64,000 nucleotides of DNA, taken from NCBI GenBank assembly GCA_900696525.1, contig CAADGL010000011.1, positions 186,001 to 250,000 of the forward strand. The letters run 5' to 3'. Both the position numbers and the translations under genes were made by a program. The notes below the pieces were generated by a model. It had not been told where the DNA came from and made no database searches. It was given only the letters and a program-made list of their open reading frames with translations. Positions 17,572-27,178 of the stretch are shown here, one piece after another. This DNA comes from an uncultured Planctomycetota bacterium (GTDB taxonomy: Bacteria > Planctomycetota > Phycisphaerae > UBA1845 > Fen-1342). Numbering within the stretch: the first letter of the stretch is position 1; every line of letters begins with the position of its first letter.

Positions 17572-18741
17572 CTACGCCGCTCGCAGGGCCTCCACGATCG
17601 GCAGCCGCAGGCAGCGCCAGAGCGGCGGAACAACGCCGACGACGGCCATCCCCGCGCCGGCCAGCATGCCGCAGAGCAGCACGGGCGCATCGACGTGCAG
17701 GGCGAAGGCGCCCATCGAGATGCGCACGGCCAGCCCGTCGATCAGCAGCAGCGCCGCGGCGCAGGCTATTATGCCGCCGGCCGACGCCGTCAGCAGCGAC
17801 TCCTGAAGGAAGCTGAGCGAGATCGCGGTGCGCGAGAAGCCGAGCGTCTGAAGCGTGCCGAGCTCGCGCACCCGGGCGGCGAACGCCGCGTAGAGCGTGT
17901 TCAATCCGCCCAGGAAGCCGCCGAGCGCGATCAGCCCGGTGGTCAGCCAGATCAGCCCGCGCACCGGTCCGTAGAAGGCCAGCAGCCCGGCGAAGTAGTC
18001 GCTCTCGCGCACCGCCACGAGCTCCAGGTCGAGCCGCTGGGCGCAGAACACCTCGGCGTCCTCGAAGCGCCCGTCGTCGTCCAGCGTCAGCACGACGCAT
18101 GACAGCGTCGTGCGCCGCGTGGCGGCCATCAGCACGCTCAGCGGCGCCCACAGCTCGGCTTCCATCACCGTCTGCGGGGCCACGAAGCGCCCGACGATCT
18201 TCCACTCACGGTTGTCGAACCAGAGCGTCCGGCCGACCGAAAGCCGCTCCTCCGGCACGCCCATGCGCACCGCCGCCAGCGGCCCCACGATGAACTCGTA
18301 CTCCCCGGGGTTCGGAGCGCGCCCCTCGACGATCTGCACCTGCGGATGCACAAGGAACGCGGCCGGCGTGACGCCCCGCAGCACGGCGTTGAGCTCGCGC
18401 GCCTCGGCGCCGCTCTCGCGCAGCAGCAGCGCCATGTTCACCTCGGGCGAGACGTACTGCACGCCGAGGCGTTCACGAATCCCGCGGATGCTCGCGGCGG
18501 CGAGCGTGGGCGCGTTGGCGCGGATCTCGCTGCGCTCCAGGCTTTCCTCGCTGCCGGCGCCGAGCAGGATCACGTTGCGCGAGTTGGCGCTGACGGTCAT
18601 CGAGCGGCCCATGCCGCGGACGAACGCCGACGCCGTCAGCACCAGCAGCACCACCAGCGCCGCGCCCAGCACCCCGCCGATCGCGCGCAGTGGGGCGCGG
18701 CCGAGATTGCGCGTCGCATACTCGAACGGCAGCGTTCTCAT
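17572..18741 (-). CDS. ABC transporter permease, FtsX/MacB-type (second)
   Basis: 389 residues. An N-terminal helix (AIGGVLGAALVVLLVLTASAFV) is followed by a ~220-residue periplasmic domain and three C-terminal helices (GLIWLTTGLIALGGFLGGLNTLYAAFAARV, GIIACAAALLLIDGLAV, LCGMLAGAGMAVVGVVPPLWRC). The cytoplasmic coupling segment RVRELGTLQTLGFSRTAI is characteristic of the family. It starts 10 bases after its sister permease and probably forms a heterodimer with it, using the ATPase at 19903-20613. Confidence 0.92.
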   Translation of the reverse strand: MRTLPFEYATRNLGRAPLRAIGGVLGAALVVLLVLTASAFVRGMGRSMTVSANSRNVILLGAGSEESLERSEIRANAPTLAAASIRGIRERLGVQYVSPEVNMALLLRESGAEARELNAVLRGVTPAAFLVHPQVQIVEGRAPNPGEYEFIVGPLAAVRMGVPEERLSVGRTLWFDNREWKIVGRFVAPQTVMEAELWAPLSVLMAATRRTTLSCVVLTLDDDGRFEDAEVFCAQRLDLELVAVRESDYFAGLLAFYGPVRGLIWLTTGLIALGGFLGGLNTLYAAFAARVRELGTLQTLGFSRTAISLSFLQESLLTASAGGIIACAAALLLIDGLAVRISMGAFALHVDAPVLLCGMLAGAGMAVVGVVPPLWRCLRLPIVEALRAA

Positions 18742-18751
18742 CGCCGGGCCC

Positions 18752-19902
18752 TCACACCGCCCTGAAGCAGGCCACGATCGAACGCCGGCCGGCCTGCACC
18801 GCCGGCGCCAGGCTCGCCAGCAGCCCCAGCGCCGCAGCCAGCCCGACGCCGACCGCGAACGCCACCGGATCGGCGTGGATCGGGATGTTCAGCCCGTCAA
18901 CGGAGATCGCCAGGGCGCTGCGCCAGAGGACCAGCAGCGCGGCGCCGCAGCCGAGCGCCGCGCCCGCAAGACTCAGCACCAGCCCCTCGCTGATGACCAG
19001 CCGCGCGATCTGGTGCCCGCGGAAGCCCAGCGTCTGGAAGATCGCGTGCTCGCGGATGCGGTCCTGCACGCTCAGCACGATCGCGTTGCCCACCAGCGCC
19101 AGCACCGCCGCCAGGCAGCCCCAGCCGAGCCAACTGACGAAGCCCACGAGCTCCACCACGTCCGCCGCCGCCTGCGCCACGAACGCCTTCTCACCGCTGG
19201 TTCGCGTGGGCTCCTGGGCCGTGGCCAGCTCGGCGTCGATCGCCTGGGCCACTTCGTGCAGCCGCTGCGGATCATCGACCTTGACGTTGAACTGCGTGAC
19301 CGTGCCGCCCGCGCGGCTGCCCGCGCCGTATTGCAGGAAGTCCAGCAGCACGTACGCGACGTTCTGGTGCTGCGGCTGTGAAGAACGCACGATCCCCGCC
19401 ACGTACACCGTCACGCCCGCCGCATCGAAGCGGTCGCCCACCGACAGCCCGCGCCGCTGCGCCAGCCGCTCACCGATCAGCGCCGCGTCGCTCCGCCGCC
19501 GCCACTCGTCGAGCGACCCGGCCACGATCTCCAGCTCCGGCAGGAAGGTCTCCTCGAAGCCGTCGCGCGGCACGCCGCGGAACGTGACGACGTCGAGGCT
19601 GGTGCGGCAGTTGTTGACGAGGATCTGCACCGGCACGACGCTGCGCACGCCGGGAATGCGCTCGATCTGCTGGACGTACGACTGCGGCATGCGGCTGGCG
19701 AAGGGACAGAAGCGGTCCTTGCGATAGACGATGAGCATCGTGTCGGCGGCGGTGGTCTGCGTCGCCTCGCGCACGCCGGACTGCGCCGCCCGGACGGCGG
19801 TGAACAGGAACATGGCCACGGCCAGGCCGGTCACCGTCAGCAGGCTGCGGACGCGCTGCCGCACGATTTGCTTGAGCACCAGGGGTGCGAATCTTCCGGG
19901 GA

Positions 19903-19906
<4 letters not shown>
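18752..19906 (-). CDS. ABC transporter permease, FtsX/MacB-type (first)
   Basis: 384 residues with the same architecture as the next gene: an N-terminal helix (SLLTVTGLAVAMFLFTAVRA), a long periplasmic domain, then three helices, with the coupling motif RIREHAIFQTLGFRGHQIARL. These permeases do not import substrates; family members act as mechanotransmitters for lipoproteins, toxins or peptides outside the inner membrane. The start overlaps the ATPase stop by four bases. Two separate, non-identical permeases with a separate ATPase resemble the LolCDE arrangement more than single-chain MacB. Confidence 0.92.
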
Positions 19907-20599
<693 letters not shown>

Positions 20600-20613
<14 letters not shown>

Positions 20614-22219
20614 GCGCCGGCCCTCCCGTCGCTTCGCCGACGATCCGTATCCGCCCACCCTCCGCCAGCCCCCGCGGCGCGTCCACGATCACCATGTCGC
20701 CCGGCCGCAGCCCCTGCGCCACCTCCATCCACCCCGCGGCCCGCTGCCCGCCCAGCACGACCGGCGTCCGCCGCGCCACCCGCGCCGCCCGGTCCGCCAG
20801 CCAGACCCAGGCCTGGCCGTCGGCGTCGCGCCGCACCGCCGACTCCGGCACGAACAGCGCCGTCCCGTCACCCGCCGGCGCCGCCGGGCCGCCCGCGGTC
20901 TCCGCGAGGAAGCGCGCCCGCGCCAGCATCTCGGGCTTTACCTCCGCGGCCGGGTCGTCGATCGCGACCTTGACTTGCAGCGTGTTCTTCTGAACGTCGG
21001 CCTCGTGCACGATCCGCGTGACGCGCCCGGTAAAACTGCGGTTGGGCAGTACGTCGACGACGACTTCGGCCCGCTGCCCCACGTGGACCTTCGCCGCGTC
21101 CACCAGCGGAACATCGACGCGCGCCTGGAGTCGCGCCGGGTCGTACAGCCGTACGATCTGCGCCGACGCCGGGTCGTCCGCGCTCAGCATCACCTTCGAC
21201 CCCGGTTGCACGAGCCGCGCCATGACCACCCCCGCCGCCGGACTGCGCACCTCCATGCGCTCCAGCCGCAGCGCCGCTTCGTCGCGTCGGACGCGCGCCG
21301 CCTCGACGGCCGCGGTGGCTCGCTTCACGACGGCCTGGGCCTCGGCCAGGGCCCGTGTCTCCGGAATCCGCAGCTCGAGGTTCCTCAGCGCCGCGGTCAG
21401 CTCGGCCTCCAGTCCGGCAATCTGAGCTTTCAGGATGGCCTCGCGCTGGCGCATGGCCTGCACCGCGGCACGCTGCGCTTCCCAGGCCTGGCGGGCCTTG
21501 ATGAGCTCGATGTCGCTGGCCTGCTGAGCGGCGTGCAGCGCCTCGATGCGCTCGTAGTCGGCCCGCAGATACACCGCGTCGGCCTCTTCCCGCGCCAGCT
21601 CCGCCGGCCAGGCCGCCAGCTCGGCGCGACGCTCGTCCAGCCCGGCACGGGCCTCCGCGACCTTGCGCTCGCGCTCGATCGGGTGGTCCCACTCCGCCTG
21701 CGCCTCACGCGCCTTGGCCTCGGCCTCCGCCAGGTCGGCCTGCCGCTCGGCGAGCATCGCTTCCGCCTGCGCCAGCCCCAGCCGCGCGTCGTCATCCACC
21801 AGCCGCGCCACGACCTGGCCGGCCTCGACGCGCGACCCTTCCAGAACCAGCAGCTCCCGCACCACGCCGTCGGTCAGCGCCGACACGCCGGTGTAGAACG
21901 GGTCGGCCTCGACCCACCCCGGCGCCTGCACGGCGACGCTCGCTGGCGCGCCCGCCGCGACTTCACCCGCTCGCGGGACGACCGGCGCCACGCGCACCCC
22001 CGCGGCCGGAAGCAGCACGTCCGACGCCGTGTACCCGACGAGGCCCAACGTGACCGCGATCAAGGCACCCGGCACGAGCAGTCGGGTCTTCCAGCGCCCG
22101 CGAGGCATCGGCACGTCCGACCCGCTCACAGCGGCGCGCTCATCCGGCGGCCCATCCGACGCCGGGCGGCGCGCCAGCATCGCCAGGCTGGGCACCGTCT
22201 CGAGGCGAGACCGAGGCAT
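20600..22219 (-). CDS. HlyD-family periplasmic adaptor with long coiled-coil hairpin
   Basis: 539 residues. A cytoplasmic N-terminus (about 45 residues) precedes one membrane helix (LLVPGALIAVTLGLVGYTAS). The first lipoyl half is VSALTDGVVRELLVLEGSRV. A long Ala/Glu/Arg-rich hairpin of about 200 residues follows, then the second half VRSPAAGVVMARLVQPGSKV and beta-domains (AEVVVDVLPNRSFTGRVTRI). Together with the ABC genes it would form a MacA-like adaptor. ATG at 22219 has GGAGGAA seven bases upstream. The hairpin is longer than in the RND adaptor at 6588-7844. Confidence 0.92.
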
Positions 22220-22348
22220 GACTGTTCCTCCATCAACATCGATACTTGCCGTTCCCGGTGCGCATCGCGGCGCACCGGACGCGAACCTTGGCGCAAGGCG
22301 CGCGGTGACAGCGCAGCTTGCCACACCCGCAATCAGGCGATGAAGGAA

Positions 22349-22798
22349 TCAGAATCGCGGAGGGTGAAATACGCCGGCCAGCCGCGCTTCGGCCGCAACC
22401 ACCTGCGACGGGGCCCAAAGCGGCTCTTCGTCAGACGGCGCGATGTCCGGCCTCGGCAGCGTCACGGGCAGCGCCGGAATCTTCGCGTTGCACGTCGGCG
22501 CGGGGCATTCGCCAGGACAGGTGCACGGACCCTTGGTCGGCTGGTCGCTGCTTGGGCGGACGTCGGACGCACGAGCGGCCCGGCAGCAGCAGCTCGCTTC
22601 GTCGGTCGAAGCGACCAACGCGTCGGTCCGCGCGGCCGCCGACTCGCCCATTCGCGTGCAGCAGCAGGCGGCTCGGGCGCGATGGACATCCGGCGACAGG
22701 CCGGCGATCAGCAGCATGGCGCAGGAAAGCAGGACGGGTACGCGGGCCAGGACAGCATCCCGGCGGCGGAACGACCTGAATATCCCGGTCCGTGCCAT
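22349..22798 (-). CDS. Secreted cysteine-rich protein at head of export operon
   Basis: 149 residues, not recognised. A basic N-terminus and hydrophobic stretch (VLARVPVLLSCAMLLIAGLS) look like a signal peptide ending near ARA. The mature part starts with Cys45-Cys46-Cys47, has a second triplet Cys70-Cys71-Cys72 and then C92-x-C94-x3-C98-x4-C103, ten cysteines in about 105 residues with few hydrophobic blocks. Clustered cysteines fit metal binding or multiple disulfides. It ends 129 bases before the HlyD adaptor and is probably co-transcribed with it. The opposite strand is also open here, so the call rests on signal peptide, start and operon position. Confidence 0.6.
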   Translation of the reverse strand: MARTGIFRSFRRRDAVLARVPVLLSCAMLLIAGLSPDVHRARAACCCTRMGESAAARTDALVASTDEASCCCRAARASDVRPSSDQPTKGPCTCPGECPAPTCNAKIPALPVTLPRPDIAPSDEEPLWAPSQVVAAEARLAGVFHPPRF

Positions 22799-23102
22799 GA
22801 AGTCATTCTAGCCGGAAATGCGCTCGCTGGCCAGTGAACTTCGACCAGACGGCGGCTGCGTGAGGTCAGGGTCGCACTTTACCGGGCCATCCGCTTCCTC
22901 CACCGGGGCCCCCCCGCCGAGCCAACGCGTATCGGCCCCGTATTCAACCCCCGTGGCACGCCGGACGATTCACAGTTGACAAAACAACGGACCGGCGGCG
23001 AGCCGCAAGATGGCCGTCGCACTCCGCCCGGCGGCTCGGTTCAGGGAAACCCGCCAGCAGGGAGATGCAGGGTCCAATCAGCGCCTGTGGAGGCCAGCGA
23101 AC
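22799..23102. other. Intergenic region between the Cys-rich protein and flagellin
   Basis: About 300 bases without a convincing gene. It must hold the divergent promoters of the export operon and of flagellin. A TGGCAC box at about 22954 resembles the -24 half of a sigma54 promoter, but the expected GC at -12 is missing, and no sigma28 pattern is seen. GGAGG lies nine bases before the flagellin ATG. Confidence 0.5.
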
Positions 23103-24521
23103 ATGAGCCGCATCAACACGAACGTCCAGTCCCTCATCGCGACGCGCGTCTACAACAGCCAGTACACGGCGCAGAACCAGGCCCTGACGCGCCTGAGCAC
23201 TGGTCTGCGCATCAACACCGGCAAGGACGACCCGCCGGGGCTCATCGCCTCCGAAGCGCTGCGCGCCACCAAGACCGCGATCGAGGCGGCGCAGTACAAC
23301 ATTGTCCGCGCCGGCAACGTCGTCAGCGTCGCCGAGAGCGGGCTGGCGGAGATCAACCGGCTGCTGACCGACCTCGAGGAGCTCGTTGACAAGAGCTCCA
23401 ACGACGCCGGCCTGACCGACGCCGAACGCAACGCCAACCAGCTCGAGATCGACGCGATCCTCACGTCGATCAACCGCATCGCCAAGACGACCGAGTTCCA
23501 GGGCAAGAAGCTGCTCGGCGGGGCGCTGGAGTACACGACCAGCGGCGCCGCGGCCTCCGCCTTCGCCACCGTGAACGTCCTCGGCGCCAAGCTCAACCCC
23601 GGCTCCTACCAGGACGTCTCCGTCAACGTTTACGCCTCCGCCCAGACGGCCCGCCTCGTCTACAGCGGCGCCTCGATCTCGCAGGGCGTCACCATCGAGA
23701 TCGGCGGAAACATCGGCACCGAGGCGCTCTCGTTCGTCTCCGGAACGACCATCCAGAGCATCCGCGACGCCGTCAATCAGAACACCGTCCTGACCGGCGT
23801 CTCCGCCGCCGTCAGCGGCGCGTCGCTGATCTTCAACAGCACCGAGTTCGGCGCCAAGCAGTTCGTCTCCGTCAAGGCCATCGAAGGCACCTTCGCGGTC
23901 AGCGGCGGCGACGCCGGCTCCGACAAGGACTTCGGCCGCGACGTCGGCGTCACCATCAACGGCATCAACGCCGTCACCGACGGGCTCACGGCCCGCATCC
24001 AGAGCTCGGTGCTCAGCATCCAGATCGAGCTCACCGAAGACCGCGCCACCAACGTCGGGAGCAAGCTGTTCCAGATCACCGGCGGCGGGGCGGACTTCAT
24101 GATCACGCCGACGGTTTCGCTGGCGGGCATGGAAAGCCTCGGCATCCCGTCGGTGAGCTCGAGCCGCCTGGGCCGCGCGTCGCTGGGCTTCCTGAACTCG
24201 CTCGGCACCGGCCAGACGAACTCCGTCAGCTCGCGCAACTTCGCGACCGCACAGCGCATCGTCCGCGAGGCCCAGACGCAGATCGCCGAGCTCCGCGGCC
24301 GGCTCGGTGCTTTCCAGAAGAACACGCTGACCACCATGGCCAACTCGCTGGGCATCGCCTTCGAGAACACCACCGCGGCCGAGAGCGCGATCCGCGACGC
24401 CGACTTCGCCACCGAGACCAGCAACCTGACGCGCAGCCAGATCCTGGTGCAGTCGGCCTCCACGGCCCTGCGGCTGGCCAACGTTCAGCCACAGAGCGTG
24501 CTCCAGTTGCTCGGCGGCTAA
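23103..24521 (+). CDS. Flagellin
   Basis: 472 residues. The N-terminal D0/D1 helices (INTNVQSLIATRVY, ALTRLSTGLRINTGKDDPPG, NIVRAGNVVSVAESGLAEI) and the C-terminal D1/D0 helices (TLTTMANSLGIAFENTTAAE, RDADFATETSNLTRSQILVQ) are strongly conserved. The middle third is a variable Ser/Thr/Val-rich surface domain. The QSVLQLLGG tail matches the usual polymerisation end. It is exported by the flagellar type III system without a signal peptide. No other flagellar gene lies nearby, so it is a stand-alone filament gene; a terminator-like hairpin follows 82 bases downstream. Confidence 0.96.
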   Translation: MSRINTNVQSLIATRVYNSQYTAQNQALTRLSTGLRINTGKDDPPGLIASEALRATKTAIEAAQYNIVRAGNVVSVAESGLAEINRLLTDLEELVDKSSNDAGLTDAERNANQLEIDAILTSINRIAKTTEFQGKKLLGGALEYTTSGAAASAFATVNVLGAKLNPGSYQDVSVNVYASAQTARLVYSGASISQGVTIEIGGNIGTEALSFVSGTTIQSIRDAVNQNTVLTGVSAAVSGASLIFNSTEFGAKQFVSVKAIEGTFAVSGGDAGSDKDFGRDVGVTINGINAVTDGLTARIQSSVLSIQIELTEDRATNVGSKLFQITGGGADFMITPTVSLAGMESLGIPSVSSSRLGRASLGFLNSLGTGQTNSVSSRNFATAQRIVREAQTQIAELRGRLGAFQKNTLTTMANSLGIAFENTTAAESAIRDADFATETSNLTRSQILVQSASTALRLANVQPQSVLQLLGG

Positions 24522-24603
24522 GCCCGGCAGCGCCGGCTACCCCGGCGCGGGCCGGCCACAGTCAACGGGAGCCCGGCGAGGCCACCGCCGTCCGACACCA
24601 CGA

Positions 24604-24643
24604 CCCGCCCCGCCGCAGAGCACGCGCTCCGCGGCGGGGCGGG
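24604..24643 (+). terminator. Strong GC hairpin downstream of flagellin
   Basis: CCCGCCCCGCCGC (24604-24616) pairs perfectly with GCGGCGGGGCGGG (24631-24643), with four more pairs inside after one mismatch and a four-base loop. A short GTGTTG follows instead of a T-run. It lies between two convergent genes (flagellin and murA) and could end transcription from either side. Confidence 0.6.
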
Positions 24644-24684
24644 CGTGTTGAACGAGCCGCGGGCGCCTTTGGCTTTCGGGCGCC

Positions 24685-25968
24685 TTACTCGTCGCCGCCC
24701 TCGCGGCGTTCGATGTCGGCGCCGAGGGCGCGCAGCTTGTCGTCGATCTTCACGTAGCCGCGGTCGATGTGGTAGATGCGGTTGATTTTGGTGGCGCCGC
24801 GGGCCGCCAGCCCGGCCAGCACCAGCGCCGCCGACGCCCGCAGGTCCGAAGCCATCACCGGCGCGCCGATCATGCGCTTGACCCCCTCGACGATGACGGT
24901 GGGCCCCTCCTTGCGCAGATGCGCCCCCATGCGGTTCAGCTCGGCCACGTGCAGGAACCGGTCGGGAAAGATCTTCTCGGTGATGATGCTGTTGCCTTCC
25001 GCCAGGCACAGCAGCGCCATGAGCTGCGCCTGCAAGTCCGTCGGAAAGCCCGGAAACGGCTGCGTCGTCACGTCGCTGGGCTCCAGGCGCCGGGCGCTCG
25101 ACACGACCACCAGGTCCCCCTGCCGCTCGACGTTCACGCCGATCGCGCTCAACCGGTCGACGAACGCCATCAGGTGATCCAGCCGGCAGTTCTCGATCTT
25201 GATCTCGCCGTTGGTGATCGCCGCCGCCACCATGAACGTGCCGGCCTCGATGCGGTCGGGGATGACGCGATACTCGCAGCCTTTGAGCTCCTTGACGCCC
25301 TCGATGATGATGCGCGGCGTGCCGTGGCCGCTGATCGACGCGCCACACGCGTTCAGGAAGTTCGCCAGGTCCACGACCTCCGGCTCGCAGGCGGCCATCT
25401 CGATCACGGTCATGCCGTCGGCCAGCGTCGCGGCCATCATGGCGTTGGCGGTGCCGAGCACGGTGCTGCCGAACGGCCCGCCGAGGAACATCTCCGCCCC
25501 GCGCAGCTTGCGGGCCTTGGCCACGATGTCGCCCGAGACCAGGTCGATCTCCGCACCCAGCTTGCGGAACGCCCGCAGGTGGATGTCCACCGGCCGGTCG
25601 CCGATCGCGCAGCCGCCCGGCATCGACACCTGCGCCAGCCGCCGGCGTGCCAGCAGCGGCCCGAGCACGCAGATGCTGGCGCGCATCTTGCGCACGACCT
25701 CGTACTCGGCCTTGCAGTTCATCTCGTCGCGCACGACCAGCCGCAGCGCGTCGTCCTCCGCCCGCCGCGTCACCTCCACCCCCAGCCGTTGCAGCAGGTC
25801 GGCCAGCGAGGCGACGTCGGCGTTGTGCGGCACGTCGCGCAGCACGACCTCGCCCTCGCAGAGGATCGACGCGGCCATGATCGGCAGGGCCGCGTTCTTC
25901 GCGCCGCTGATGCGCACCGTGCCGCGCAGCCGGTTTCCGCCCGTCACCTGGAAGTATGGCAAGCTCAT
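24685..25968 (-). CDS. murA: UDP-N-acetylglucosamine 1-carboxyvinyltransferase
   Basis: 427 residues. It transfers enolpyruvate to UDP-GlcNAc, the first committed step of peptidoglycan synthesis. The loop [15 protein letters not shown] holds the catalytic Cys120, the residue alkylated by fosfomycin, so sensitivity is expected at target level. SGAKNAALP (Lys24) and [15 protein letters not shown] are the substrate-binding blocks. ATG at 25968 is preferred; ATG at 25986 lies upstream of the predicted transcription start. The gene appears to have its own promoter and possibly no leader. Its presence supports a peptidoglycan wall in this planctomycete. Confidence 0.97.
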   Translation of the reverse strand: MSLPYFQVTGGNRLRGTVRISGAKNAALPIMAASILCEGEVVLRDVPHNADVASLADLLQRLGVEVTRRAEDDALRLVVRDEMNCKAEYEVVRKMRASICVLGPLLARRRLAQVSMPGGCAIGDRPVDIHLRAFRKLGAEIDLVSGDIVAKARKLRGAEMFLGGPFGSTVLGTANAMMAATLADGMTVIEMAACEPEVVDLANFLNACGASISGHGTPRIIIEGVKELKGCEYRVIPDRIEAGTFMVAAAITNGEIKIENCRLDHLMAFVDRLSAIGVNVERQGDLVVVSSARRLEPSDVTTQPFPGFPTDLQAQLMALLCLAEGNSIITEKIFPDRFLHVAELNRMGAHLRKEGPTVIVEGVKRMIGAPVMASDLRASAALVLAGLAARGATKINRIYHIDRGYVKIDDKLRALGADIERREGGDE

Positions 25969-25974
25969 GCGAGC

Positions 25975-26002
25975 ATTATCCCTCATCGACTCCCGCGCTC
26001 AA
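25975..26002 (-). promoter_or_regulatory. Promoter of murA, possibly giving a leaderless mRNA
   Basis: On the minus strand TTGAGC (25997-26002) is followed after 16 bases by GATAAT (25975-25980). The predicted start of transcription falls on or next to the A of the murA ATG at 25968, and no clear Shine-Dalgarno sequence precedes that ATG. Confidence 0.45.
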
Positions 26003-26039
26003 GCGCCGCGTTCGTCGCGGTTGCCGGGCCAACCGACGG

Positions 26040-26120
26040 GCCGCGAGCGCCAGCGAGCGACGCAATCGAGCGCCGCTGGTTCACTCAAAGCCGGTCACGC
26101 CACTCGCTGGCGCTCGCGGC
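26040..26120. repeat. REP-like palindrome, 18-bp arms
   Basis: Bases 26040-26057 (GCCGCGAGCGCCAGCGAG) and 26103-26120 are perfect reverse complements, separated by 45 bases. The arm shares the pattern GCCGCGnnCGnnAGnnAGCG with the elements at 7982, 45255 and 57081. It lies between the murA promoter and the prmC stop and has no coding role that I can see. Confidence 0.85.
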
Positions 26121-26147
26121 TCGTATGTCCCTCGCGCCCGGCCGGAA

Positions 26148-27110
26148 TCACTCGCCCGTGGTCGTACGGCCTTCACGCCCGGCCTGAATCACCCGCTCGT
26201 GCTGCGAATGATCCTTGAAGATCACGATATCGTCCCAGCCGCAGTCCTCCAGCAACCGCCGCACCGCCCCCGCCTGCCGGTATCCCACTTCCAGCAGCAG
26301 GCGCCCTCCCGGGCGCAGGAAGCCCGCCGCCTGCTCCGCGATCCGTCGCAGGATCGCCAGCCCGTCCGGCCCGGCGAAGAGCGCGACGTGCGGCTCGAAG
26401 TCGCGCACCGTGACCGGCAGGCTCGTGGCTTCTGCGACGCCGATATAGGGCGGGTTCGACACGATCATGTCGAACGCCTGGCCTTCCCAGCACGCGAACA
26501 GGTCGCCCAGCCGGAACTCGATCCGCTCCGACACGCCGTGCCGCTCCGCGTTCCGCCTGGCCACGCCCAGCGCCGGCTCGGAGCAATCGCTGGCCAACAG
26601 CCGCGCCGCACCCAGATGCCGCGCCAGCGCCACCGCGATGCAGCCGCTGCCGGTGCACAAGTCGAGAATCTCGAGCGGCCCGGCGGCCGGGTCCCGGCCG
26701 TGCGTCAGCCGCTTTCGCACCAGGTCGATGGCGCGCTCCACCAGCACTTCGGTCTCGGGCCGCGGCACGAGCACGTCGGGCGTCACCTCGAACGTCAGCG
26801 AGAAGAAGTCCTTCGTGCCCGTCAGGTAGCTGATCGGCTTGCCCGCCGCCGCCTCGCGCACCATCGTCCGGAAGCGATCGAGCAGGGGCGCGGCGGGGAC
26901 GGCGTCGTAGCGCGTGTAGAGCTGGAGGCGCTGGCAGCCGAGGGCGTGCGCCAGCAGGATCTCGGCGCAGAGCCGCGGCGACTCCAGCTTCTGCCGGCCG
27001 AAGTACTCGCGCGTCCAGGTCAGCAGGCGCTCGACCGTCCAATCGCCGGTCGGCGTCGCGCCTGCTTCCCGTTCCGGCTGTGATCGCGCGGCTGGCGCCT
27101 GCTCGCTCAT
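26148..27110 (-). CDS. prmC: Release factor glutamine methyltransferase
   Basis: 320 residues. PrmC methylates the Gln of the GGQ motif in peptide chain release factors. An N-terminal helical release-factor-binding domain (LLTWTREYFGRQ, PRLCAEILLAHALGC) is followed by the SAM fold: LVPRPETEVLVERAI, ILDLCTGSGCIAVALARHLG and the glutamine-binding NPPYIG. The first ~20 residues after ATG 27110 are a low-complexity extension, so a slightly later start is possible. No prfA is adjacent. Confidence 0.93.
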   Translation of the reverse strand: MSEQAPAARSQPEREAGATPTGDWTVERLLTWTREYFGRQKLESPRLCAEILLAHALGCQRLQLYTRYDAVPAAPLLDRFRTMVREAAAGKPISYLTGTKDFFSLTFEVTPDVLVPRPETEVLVERAIDLVRKRLTHGRDPAAGPLEILDLCTGSGCIAVALARHLGAARLLASDCSEPALGVARRNAERHGVSERIEFRLGDLFACWEGQAFDMIVSNPPYIGVAEATSLPVTVRDFEPHVALFAGPDGLAILRRIAEQAAGFLRPGGRLLLEVGYRQAGAVRRLLEDCGWDDIVIFKDHSQHERVIQAGREGRTTTGE

Positions 27111-27178
27111 GGCTGGTGGAGTGTACACGGGATGCAAGGCGCCGCGTGGCGCGGGGGGCGTGCGGCGCGGGGCGAACA

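Noticed and set aside
22954-22975. Sigma54-like promoter before flagellin
   Set aside because: TGGCACG is present, but the base pair expected as GC at -12 is GA, so the core recognition element is incomplete.
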